Source of the DNA: Thermoanaerobaculia bacterium
GTDB taxonomy: Bacteria; Acidobacteriota; Thermoanaerobaculia; UBA5066
Assembly: GCA_022071945.1 (NCBI GenBank)
Contig: JAJVIN010000015.1
Location: 168,411 to 232,410 of the forward strand
Reading direction: 5' to 3'
DNA length: 64,000 bases
In this document: positions 46,501 to 53,202 of the stretch, piece after piece
Layout: the number at the start of each line of letters is the position of its first letter
Numbering within the stretch: position 1 is the stretch's first letter
The notes under the pieces: model-generated
Databases searched by the model: none
The model's input: only the letters and a program-made list of their open reading frames with translations
Told to the model about the DNA's origin: nothing
Program-made: the position numbers and the translations under genes

Positions 46501-47098
46501 CAAGGAGCGGCAGGTCGACTCCGAGCGGCCGCTCGTGAAGATCGACGGATCACGCAAGGGCGACAAGGTCGTCATCTACGAGAAGGGCGGATGGGTCTTC
46601 TGGATGCTGCAACAGGTGATGGGGCGCGAGGCGGCCCTGGCCGGGCTGCGGGATTTCCTGGATACCTATGTGGAGGGGCCGGACTACCCCGTTCTCCAGG
46701 ACTACGTCGCGGTCATGCGGCGTCACGCACCGGACCCTGCTGTCTTCGATGCCTTCGTTTCGGACTGGTTCTTCGCGGTCGTGATGCCCGAGTACCGGAT
46801 CACGAATGCGAAGCGGGTGAAGTCCGGCAACGAGTGGGTCGTGACGGCCACCGTCGAGAACGCAGGTACGGGGCGTCTGCCGCTGGTGGTGGCGACGGCA
46901 CGAGGCGAGCGCGTTCCCGATCCTGACGCCAGGACGAAGGCCGCCTCCTACCAGGATGCGCGGACCACCGTGAGTCTCGGAGCGAAGGAGAAGGCAGTCG
47001 TGACGATTCACTCGGGCTTCGAACCCGACCGGATCCTCGTCGACCCGGACGTGCAGGTGCTTCAGCTCGAGAGGAACAAGGCGATCGTGAGGTTCTGA
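43508..47098 (+). CDS. ABC-2 permease fused to M1 family aminopeptidase
   Basis: A 1196-residue fusion. Residues 1-about 610 hold two sets of six membrane helices of ABC-2 permease type (QDEESKIEPLLHSTPLKPWEYVWGK at the first loop). From about 650 an M1-like peptidase region follows, with the zinc site HEAAHQWW at 942-949 and the third ligand Glu966 in LVEGMSHY; family spacing is kept within one residue. The GxMEN substrate-binding motif is replaced (TFSEGIGF), so exopeptidase activity is uncertain. The peptidase follows the last membrane helix and should face the periplasm. It pairs with the ATPase at 42516. Confidence 0.9.
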   Translation: MNRRFRALFALELRYQIGRPLFWVLVVLIALCSWGLSTGGLRISSGASQVGGTKAWITSQFAVAQLFAMLTPLLYGFFIAVAAGMGVIQDEESKIEPLLHSTPLKPWEYVWGKFTAALAAYAIGLILHAGFAILFNHLLPAGSSAEIRGPLELANYAIPILLFSLPILIFVGGFSFAIGSLTRRPILVFFLPTALLLGCVFFLWEWSPTWLDPRINQVLMLVEPAGFRWLNETWLKVDRGVDFYNHSAVPFDLTFLANRLLFAGIGLGTVLFTQSRLTRSIRGADGARLRRKRAVLEEPNVDTRSRTASSVAPLGALSTVIRPPAFLRGSLTIARSEANALARQPGLYLFVPLILLQVLGNEYFAVGAFDTPLLVTSGTIAAQTFNTLALLLSFLILFYTVESLERERHSGMSALFDSATVRTSSILFGKALANAIVGAAILGAALLGALLILLIQGRVPLDLSPFALVWGLLLLPTLLLWSSFVTALHAWTRNRYTTYALGLAALAGTGLLNFRDKMTWAGNWNLWRAVRWTDIGPFELDRTALLLNRLAALSLTVFFVALTVRVHPRREADSGRTFDRLRPLSLLDSAFRLSPWAIVPLVLISILGFMVAGGREGEAAKKREKDYWAKNLATWKDAPLPEIANVDLDVELEPQKGAVRVRGFYDLVNHLESPLRKFPLTTGPWKELKWTVNGQPATPEDRKLLWVFTPERPLAKGETVKIGFSYEAPLPAGISKNGRGMDQFVLPSSVVLTSFEPTWVPVLGYVESIGIDEKENKYDAKEWPDDFYTGITPPESGWGARFSTRIRVTAPRDYTVNSVGVLESTKEQDGKKTFVWVSDQPVRFFNVVAGRWKVSEGNGTKIFYHPDHAWNIGEMQAALDASRKRYSEWFRPYPWKELKLSEFAQHAFYAQGFPTNITFSEGIGFKTKSDPKAPAAFMVTAHEAAHQWWGNMLVPGRGPGGEILVEGMSHYSTLLLIESEKGASDRMELAKRFEERYAKERQVDSERPLVKIDGSRKGDKVVIYEKGGWVFWMLQQVMGREAALAGLRDFLDTYVEGPDYPVLQDYVAVMRRHAPDPAVFDAFVSDWFFAVVMPEYRITNAKRVKSGNEWVVTATVENAGTGRLPLVVATARGERVPDPDARTKAASYQDARTTVSLGAKEKAVVTIHSGFEPDRILVDPDVQVLQLERNKAIVRF

Positions 47099-47139
47099 AG
47101 ACAGGCGAAGGCCGGCACGCGCCCGGGGTCCCAAATCAA

Positions 47140-47172
47140 CCGCGGGAGATTCTCTCCATCCATCTCCCGCGG
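47140..47172. terminator. Terminator hairpin between convergent genes
   Basis: Perfect 11-bp arms CCGCGGGAGAT and ATCTCCCGCGG around an 11-nt loop, placed between the permease-peptidase stop (47098) and the convergent gene ending at 47189. Confidence 0.7.
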
Positions 47173-47188
47173 CTGGGAAAGCACCAGG

Positions 47189-48895
47189 CTACGGTTTCCG
47201 AAGTAGCCGTACGGACCTCTCCTCCGGCCTGAAATCTATGACTGGGAGGGGACTCGCCTCGGCGATCCTCCGAGTCGTCAGCTCGATGAACTCTTGCCGG
47301 GTGCCCTGTTCCGGTCGGTGGAAGGCGACCGGATCGAAGCCATGACGCTCGATGAACTTCATCCTCGGGTAGTCGTGTCCCAGGAGATTCGGGTTGACGA
47401 CGTCGATGCCGGGCTTCTCCCCGAACAGAAGCTGGCGCTCGACCAGCTTCGTCGAAATGTCACTCGACCACAGGACGATTGCCTGGTCAAACGGGATTGC
47501 GTTCCACATCGCTCGAATGTCCGCATCCCAACTCACGAACATCGCCCTGCGCTGTCGTGCCGTCGACATCCAGTTCGTCGCAAGAAGAAGGGTGAGGACG
47601 ACCGTCACTCCGGTGGCGATTGCCGTGCCGTAGCGGAAGCGAGGACCCCTCGCGGCCAACAGGCCACCAAGCGAGACGAGGCTCGTCGACGCGAACGCCA
47701 TCGGCAGAAGTAAGTACGACGAGGGATCCGGAACGCCGTACAGGAAGGCGAAGACAGTCCCGAGAAGCGCCACGGATGCGAGCCCGGATATCACGGTCGA
47801 CTGCTTCCGATGCCTCGAGAGGACCACGGCCCCGACAGTCAATGCGAGGAAGACCGCGAGGTACGGATAAACGTACGACGCGAGATAGACCTGTTGCTCC
47901 GGACCCGGCGCGAAGGATCCGAAATTCGGCCGAAAGCGGGTCGCGAGAAGGTGATCCTCGACGCTCTGCCACGCCGGAGCCAGAGTGGGCCACTGCCAGC
48001 GAGCCGGGTGAAACGCACGCCAGCTGACGAGTCCGACCGAGGCGGCCACGGGAAGGCTGGCACATGCCGCAACCGTGATCGCCTCGCGCCCGGCCGTGTG
48101 GGATCTTCGCCAGAACACGAGAAGCAGGAGAAGTGACAGCGGTCCCGCGACGAGGATGGCCGTGGTGTGATGAGTTACAGCCATGCCGCAGATGAACCCC
48201 CAGCAGGCCGCACGCCAGCCGCCGCTGGCGCGCCAACCACGGCTGGCGCGGAAGCGAGCCCCCTCCGAGCCAGCGACAAGTCTTCCCCCAGAAATCCCCT
48301 GGACATTCAGGACGAAGACGAGCGCAAGCAGCAGGCAGAGAGCGATGTGCCAGCTGTACACCTCCGCCAGGGTCGTCTCGTAGGTCCAGACCGGGTTGAG
48401 CCCGAAGAGGGCCGTGGGAAGGAGCGCGGCCAGAAGGACCGCTGCCCTGCCCAACCCGATCTCGGCCGGGATCAGTCTCACACAGAGCGCGTGGAGGGCG
48501 AAGACCGCGACGCTGCCTCCGACACCGCTCCATGCGTTCGCGCCCCAGGCCCAGGTCGCGCCGACGGCGTGACAGGCCCTCACGAAGAGGTGACCCAGCA
48601 GCGAATACACAGGGTAGCCGGTCTCGTGCGCGATGCCGTTCGTCGCCAGGACAAGCGTGAATTCGCCCGCATCCTTGTCTCCCGACACCGGAGGCGCCTG
48701 GGAGAGGTACAGTAGGAGCGCCGCGAGACCTGGAGGGACGGACCAGAGGAGCGGAGGTTCCTCGCCAGTCAGAGTGGCCGAAACAGGAAGGCGCCCGCTT
48801 TCCTCCTCGGAGTCGTCACGGGGTGCCTGGTCGCGCCCATCGCGCTTGACCCGCCCAGAGCGCCCGACTCCCTGCCTCGAAATCCGGTTTGCCAT
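47189..48895 (-). CDS. DUF2723 / O-mannosyltransferase-like membrane protein
   Basis: A 568-residue protein with about ten to twelve membrane helices after a 45-residue hydrophilic N-terminus. SGDKDAGEFTLVLATNGIAHETGYPVYSLLGHLF is the DUF2723 signature (family D-x-GE...HPPGYP), the probable lipid-phosphate-sugar-binding first loop. TYETTLAEVYSWH follows. The C-terminal 100 residues are soluble (periplasmic). A loop near residues 215-235 is enlarged by palindromic repeats (GWRAS-type). Likely a dolichyl/undecaprenyl-phosphate sugar transferase; acceptor unknown. Confidence 0.82.
   Translation of the reverse strand: MANRISRQGVGRSGRVKRDGRDQAPRDDSEEESGRLPVSATLTGEEPPLLWSVPPGLAALLLYLSQAPPVSGDKDAGEFTLVLATNGIAHETGYPVYSLLGHLFVRACHAVGATWAWGANAWSGVGGSVAVFALHALCVRLIPAEIGLGRAAVLLAALLPTALFGLNPVWTYETTLAEVYSWHIALCLLLALVFVLNVQGISGGRLVAGSEGARFRASRGWRASGGWRAACWGFICGMAVTHHTTAILVAGPLSLLLLLVFWRRSHTAGREAITVAACASLPVAASVGLVSWRAFHPARWQWPTLAPAWQSVEDHLLATRFRPNFGSFAPGPEQQVYLASYVYPYLAVFLALTVGAVVLSRHRKQSTVISGLASVALLGTVFAFLYGVPDPSSYLLLPMAFASTSLVSLGGLLAARGPRFRYGTAIATGVTVVLTLLLATNWMSTARQRRAMFVSWDADIRAMWNAIPFDQAIVLWSSDISTKLVERQLLFGEKPGIDVVNPNLLGHDYPRMKFIERHGFDPVAFHRPEQGTRQEFIELTTRRIAEASPLPVIDFRPEERSVRLLRKP
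48213..48250. repeat. Tandem REP-like palindromes inside a gene
   Basis: CGCCAGC-CGCC-GCTGGCG (48213-48230) is followed directly by CGCCAACCACGGCTGGCG (48231-48248), two 18-bp palindromic units. CCACGGCTGGCGCGG (48237-48251) recurs exactly at 51507-51521. Confidence 0.55.
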
Positions 48896-48932
48896 CGGCC
48901 TGCCTCGAAAGTCTACCCGCCAGCGCCCGGAA

Positions 48933-49850
48933 TCAGCCGCTCCCGGGCCGTCTGCCGCCCTCTTCCGCGCACACCTCTTTCACGCAGCCGCGCAGCCAGC
49001 GGTGCGCGGCATCGGCCTGGTAGCGTGGGTGCCAGAGCATGGAAACGGTGATCTGAGGTGTGTCGACCGGAAGGGGAAAGCTGTGCATTCCCTCTCGGAG
49101 GCTGCCCGTGTGGCGCTCGGGGACCGTGGCCATCAGATCGGTGGCGCGAGCGAGTGCCAGCGCCGTCGAGAAGCCGCCCACGACCGTGACAATCTCGCGT
49201 TCCAGCCCGAGTTTCTTCAAGGCTTCGTCGACCGGTCCGGTGTCGCGGCCCCGCCGGGTGACCGCGACGTGCCCGCAGGCCGCGTACCGAAGCGGCGTGA
49301 TCCGGCCCTTCGCGAGCGGGTGACCCACCCGCACCACCCCAACGAAGCGGTCGCGAAACAACGCCTGCACCTGCACCTCGGGACCTGTCTCCTCGGCGAC
49401 GACGCCCGTCTCGAGATCGACGTTCGCATCGCGGAGCGGCACGTTCTCCTTGTCGAGCTTCTGCACGAAGCGCAGCCGGACGCCGGGTGCTTCCTTCCCG
49501 GCGCGGGCGAGGAGGCTCGGCCCGAAGTTCTCCACGAAGCCCTCGCTGGTTCGGAGCGTGAAGGTCCGGACCAGCGTGTCGAGCCTGATCTGCTCGGCAG
49601 GGCGCAGAACCGCCTCGGCATCCTCGACGAGCCGGCTGACCCGCTCACGCAGCTCGCGCGCCCGAGGTGTCGGAACGAGGCCGCGGCCAGCCCTCACCAG
49701 AAGCGGGTCACCCGTCGTCTCGCGCAGTCGGGCCAGCGCGCGGCTCATCGCCGAGGAGCTGAGACCCAACCTCCGAGACGCGCGAGCCACGCTCCCCTCG
49801 GCGAGGAGGACGTCGAGGGTGATGAGCAAGTTGAAGTCGGGCATCGACAT
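48933..49850 (-). CDS. LysR family transcriptional regulator
   Basis: A 305-residue protein. FNLLITLDVLLAEGSVARASRRLGLSSSAMSRALARLRE is the LysR helix-turn-helix with its linker helix beginning DPLLVRAGRGLVPTPRA. The C-terminal part is the two-lobed effector domain (TLRTSEGFVENFGPSLL; HPLAKGRITPLRYA). It is divergent from the MFS transporter at 49993, so it probably controls that gene in response to a small molecule. Confidence 0.93.
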   Translation of the reverse strand: MSMPDFNLLITLDVLLAEGSVARASRRLGLSSSAMSRALARLRETTGDPLLVRAGRGLVPTPRARELRERVSRLVEDAEAVLRPAEQIRLDTLVRTFTLRTSEGFVENFGPSLLARAGKEAPGVRLRFVQKLDKENVPLRDANVDLETGVVAEETGPEVQVQALFRDRFVGVVRVGHPLAKGRITPLRYAACGHVAVTRRGRDTGPVDEALKKLGLEREIVTVVGGFSTALALARATDLMATVPERHTGSLREGMHSFPLPVDTPQITVSMLWHPRYQADAAHRWLRGCVKEVCAEEGGRRPGSG

Positions 49851-49891
49851 GCGCGGAAGGTAACACGCACCAGTTCTGATATGGCGCTACA

Positions 49892-49908
49892 TGCACGAGT
49901 AGAGTGCA
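49892..49908. promoter_or_regulatory. Inverted repeat in the LysR-MFS intergenic region
   Basis: TGCAC-N7-GTGCA in the 142-bp divergent promoter region. Position and dyad symmetry fit a LysR binding site. Confidence 0.45.
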
Positions 49909-49992
49909 ATCCGTGCGTCTTCCGCCACTCAACAAACGCACCTATCTTGACTGCAGCCCGGAACCGGGCGCCAAGAGATAGGGGGATTCGAG

Positions 49993-51444
49993 ATGAGAGC
50001 GGTCAACGACAGTCAAGAGGAACCGGCAGCGGGAACCCGGGAACGGCGTTCGGAACGGTGGGCTCTGACGAGCCTCGCGCTGTCCATCTTGCTTTCGTCT
50101 CTCGGGACGAGCATTGCCAATGTCGCGCTGCCGGCGCTGGCGACGTCTTTCGGTTCCTCGTTCGCGTCGGTCCAGTGGGTCGTGCTCGCGTATCTCATCG
50201 CCACGACGACCCTCATCGTGAGCGTCGGACGGCTGGGTGACATCACCGGCCAGAGGAGACTGCTGAGTGGTGGAATCGTCCTCTTCACCGCTGCCTCGGC
50301 TCTGAGCGGACTCGCGCCCTCGCTCTGGATGCTGATCGCGGCGCGCGCGCTCCAGGGGCTCGGAGCGGCCATCATGCTGGCGCTTGCGATGGCGTTGGCG
50401 GGCGAGGCGGTTTCGAAGGAGCGGACGGGAAGAGCGATGGGACTTCTCGGGACGATGTCGGCGGCCGGTACTGCTCTCGGCCCGTCGCTCGGAGGACTCC
50501 TCATCGCGTCACTCGGCTGGCGGGCGATCTTCTTCGTCAACCTTCCGCTCGGCGCCGTCGCTCTCGTCCTGGCGTGGCGGTTCCTTCCCGCCGATCGACC
50601 CGCGGCGAAGGGCGCGCGCGCCGGCTTCGACCCGGCCGGCACGCTGGTGCTCGCGCTGACGCTGGCGGCGTATGCGCTCGCGATGACGACGGGGCGCGGG
50701 CTTGGCCCCCTCAACATCGCGCTGCTGGCGGTTACGGGCGCCGGCGTCGCGCTCTTCGTGCTGGCCGAGGGGAGAGCACGATCGCCGCTGGTCCGGATGG
50801 CGATGCTGGGCAATCCGGTACTCAGCGCGGGCCTCGCGATGAGCGCCCTCGTCTCGACGGTGATGATGGCGACGATGGTCGTCTCGCCGTTCTATCTCTC
50901 GCGGGCCCTGGGGCTCGACGCCGCGATGGCCGGGATCGTTCTTTCGGCGGGTCCGCTCTTCGCGGCGATCACGGGAGTGCCGGCCGGTCGCGCGGTGGAC
51001 CGGTTCGGCTCTCCGCGCGTGACGCTCGCGGGCCTCGCCGGGATTACGGCTGGCGCGGCCCTCCTGTCAGTAATGCCAACGACGGCCGGGGTCGCCGGGT
51101 ACCTCGCCCCGATCATTGTCATCACGGCGAGCTATGCGCTCTTCCAGACCGCCAACAACACCTCCGTGCTTGCGGATGCCGGCGCGGGCCAGCGCGGCGT
51201 GGTTTCGGGCATGCTCAACCTGTCGCGCAACCTTGGTCTCATCACCGGTGCCTCCGTGATGGGCGCCGTGTTCGCAAAGGCCTCCGGGGCGATCGGCCTG
51301 ACGCCCGCGCACCCGGCCGCCGTTGCTCTCGGCATGAGAGTCACGTTCGCCGTCGCCGCGATCCTGATCGTCATCGCCCTTGCAATCGCCCAGGCAAGCC
51401 GTGCTCCCCGGCCGGCCCCTTCGCTGGCGACAGAGACGCCGTGA
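49993..51444 (+). CDS. MFS drug transporter, DHA2 (14-helix) type
   Basis: A 483-residue protein with 13-14 membrane helices. LGTSIANVALPALATSFGSS and WVVLAYLIATTTLIVSVGRLGDITGQRR (motif A between helices 2 and 3) and GTMSAAGTALGPSLGGLLI (motif C of antiporters) identify an EmrB/QacA-like drug:H+ antiporter. It ends in a short Pro/Ala tail. The divergent LysR gene is the likely regulator. Confidence 0.92.
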   Translation: MRAVNDSQEEPAAGTRERRSERWALTSLALSILLSSLGTSIANVALPALATSFGSSFASVQWVVLAYLIATTTLIVSVGRLGDITGQRRLLSGGIVLFTAASALSGLAPSLWMLIAARALQGLGAAIMLALAMALAGEAVSKERTGRAMGLLGTMSAAGTALGPSLGGLLIASLGWRAIFFVNLPLGAVALVLAWRFLPADRPAAKGARAGFDPAGTLVLALTLAAYALAMTTGRGLGPLNIALLAVTGAGVALFVLAEGRARSPLVRMAMLGNPVLSAGLAMSALVSTVMMATMVVSPFYLSRALGLDAAMAGIVLSAGPLFAAITGVPAGRAVDRFGSPRVTLAGLAGITAGAALLSVMPTTAGVAGYLAPIIVITASYALFQTANNTSVLADAGAGQRGVVSGMLNLSRNLGLITGASVMGAVFAKASGAIGLTPAHPAAVALGMRVTFAVAAILIVIALAIAQASRAPRPAPSLATETP

Positions 51445-51461
51445 ACGTCAGTCGCGGGATG

Positions 51462-51605
51462 GCCGCGCCAGAAGAGCCGTTCCGGGCAGGCGGCCCGAGT
51501 CGAGACCCACGGCTGGCGCGGCGTTGCAGAGCGGCGGCCTGGAGGGACCCCGCACCCGCCTGACGGCACCCTCTCCCCGCTCACACGGGGCGGGGGAAGG
51601 GAGGA
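51462..51605. repeat. Palindromic sequences after the MFS gene
   Basis: GCCGCGCCAG (51462-51471) and CTGGCGCGGC (51513-51522) are perfect inverted arms across 41 nt. Next, CCCTCTCCCC (51569-51578) faces a GGGGCGGGGGAAGGG stretch (51587-51601), forming an imperfect hairpin that could end transcription. The remaining gap (51445-51726) shows no gene. Confidence 0.4.
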
Positions 51606-51726
51606 TGCGGGCGGGAACTCCGACGACAGACCTTCTGGTTTCCTCGATGACGGTCAAGGTCGCGCCGACGACCCCGCCGGTATTCAGAGGAACGTCCCGG
51701 TTCCAAGACCGCAGGACGCTGGCCTT

Positions 51727-53202
51727 CTACTCGGGTTTGGGCAAGAGGGGGAGCCGCAGGGTGACGATGGCCCCGCCCGAAGGATCGTTGGAGGCCCTCA
51801 GTTCGGCGCCGTGTTCGCGCGCTATCTGTTGAGCGATCGACAGGCCGAGGCCGGTCCCTCCCCTCCTGCGGGTGAAGAACGGCTCGAAGACATTCGCCAG
51901 ATCCTCCGGCCGAAAGCCGGTCCCGAGGTCCCGGACCTCGTACATCGCGCTGTCGCCCTCCGACCGCACCGAGACATCGACCACCGCCCCGCGGGGGGAG
52001 TGCTGGACAGCGTTCTCGATCACGTTGCGGAAGACGAGGACGAGCCGTGTTCTGTCGGCGAGGACGGCTCCCTCTTCCGCATCTCCCCGGACTACGATCG
52101 TCACTCCTGCCCGCCGGGCGTCCTGCTGGCACAGTTCGACCGCCTCGTTCAGGATCTCGCGGGGGGGCTCGGGTGAGAGCGTGATCGGCTGGGAACGGCC
52201 GAACTCTCGCAGCTGGTTCATGAGATCCGCGATCCGCTTGACCTGGCTGCGGAGAACCGACTTGTAGCCGCTGAAGGTGGCCGCTGACCAGTCCGACTCC
52301 AGCGATTCAACGGCCGCCGAGATCGCGAAGAGGGGGTTGCGAATCTCGTGGGCCAGTCCCGAGATGACCGACCCGACGGCCGCCAGGCGGTGGGCTCGCC
52401 GCATGTCGACTTCCACCTCCTGCTCTCGAGTGATGTCGGTCCAGAAGCCCATGACCTCTCCCTGCTGGGGCAAGACCGTGCCTTCCTCCCGGACCCAGCG
52501 GTAGTTCCCGTCCGCGTGGCGGATCCGGTACTCGTTCCAGAGACGCTTCGAGATCAGCGACTTCTCCCATTCCGACTGGGCGAGTGGCGCGTCGTCCGGG
52601 TGGACCCGGGCTCGCCAGAATCCAGGTGTTTGGGCCAGGGCGGGCTCATCTCCGAGCAGCTGCCTGAAGCTCGGACTGACATACGTGAATGTCCGTTCCT
52701 TCTGGACGGGGCTCCTGAAGATCACCGCGGGGCAATCCTGGAGGATCGTTTCCAGGCTCTCGCGCACCTTCCGCTGGCGGGCCTCGGAAAGCGCCAGTTC
52801 CTCGTGGGCCCGGTCTCGCTCTTTCTCGATCCGGCTCCGGTGGAGCGCGGTGGCCACGGCGATCCGCAAGGCCGCTCCGTCGAAGGGCTTCAGGATGTAG
52901 CCGTAGGGCTCTGTCTCGGATGCCCGGTCGACAGTCGAGGTGTCCCCGTAGGCCGTGACGAAGATCACGGGTATCCGCCGCTCGTCCCTGATGTTGCGCG
53001 CCGCCGTGATGCCGTCCATTGGCCCGGCCAGACGGACATCCATCAGGATCAGGTCTGGCTGGAGCACCGAGGCCTGCTGGACGGCATCCTCTCCCCTCCG
53101 GACGATCCCGAGGACGCTGCAGCCCAGGGCCTCGAGCCTCTCCTTCAGTTCCTGGGCGACCAGTCCCTCGTCCTCGACGATCAGGACCGAGGCTTCAGGC
53201 AC
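51727..53202 (-). CDS. Receiver-PAS sensor histidine kinase
   Basis: 491 residues from GTG 53202, whose frame begins directly with the receiver (VLIVEDEGL; phospho-acceptor Asp55 in LILMDVRL; Lys105 in LKPFD). A PAS/PAC domain follows (about 145-260: CPAVIFRS to GFWTDITREQE). HisKA carries His285 in SGLAHEIRNPL, and the HATPase ends the protein (FRNVIENAVQHSP; GTGLGLSIAQQI). No membrane helix is present, so it is cytosolic. It overlaps the multi-PAS kinase by 8 bp; that kinase may phosphorylate its N-terminal receiver. Confidence 0.92.
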   Translation of the reverse strand: MPEASVLIVEDEGLVAQELKERLEALGCSVLGIVRRGEDAVQQASVLQPDLILMDVRLAGPMDGITAARNIRDERRIPVIFVTAYGDTSTVDRASETEPYGYILKPFDGAALRIAVATALHRSRIEKERDRAHEELALSEARQRKVRESLETILQDCPAVIFRSPVQKERTFTYVSPSFRQLLGDEPALAQTPGFWRARVHPDDAPLAQSEWEKSLISKRLWNEYRIRHADGNYRWVREEGTVLPQQGEVMGFWTDITREQEVEVDMRRAHRLAAVGSVISGLAHEIRNPLFAISAAVESLESDWSAATFSGYKSVLRSQVKRIADLMNQLREFGRSQPITLSPEPPREILNEAVELCQQDARRAGVTIVVRGDAEEGAVLADRTRLVLVFRNVIENAVQHSPRGAVVDVSVRSEGDSAMYEVRDLGTGFRPEDLANVFEPFFTRRRGGTGLGLSIAQQIAREHGAELRASNDPSGGAIVTLRLPLLPKPE

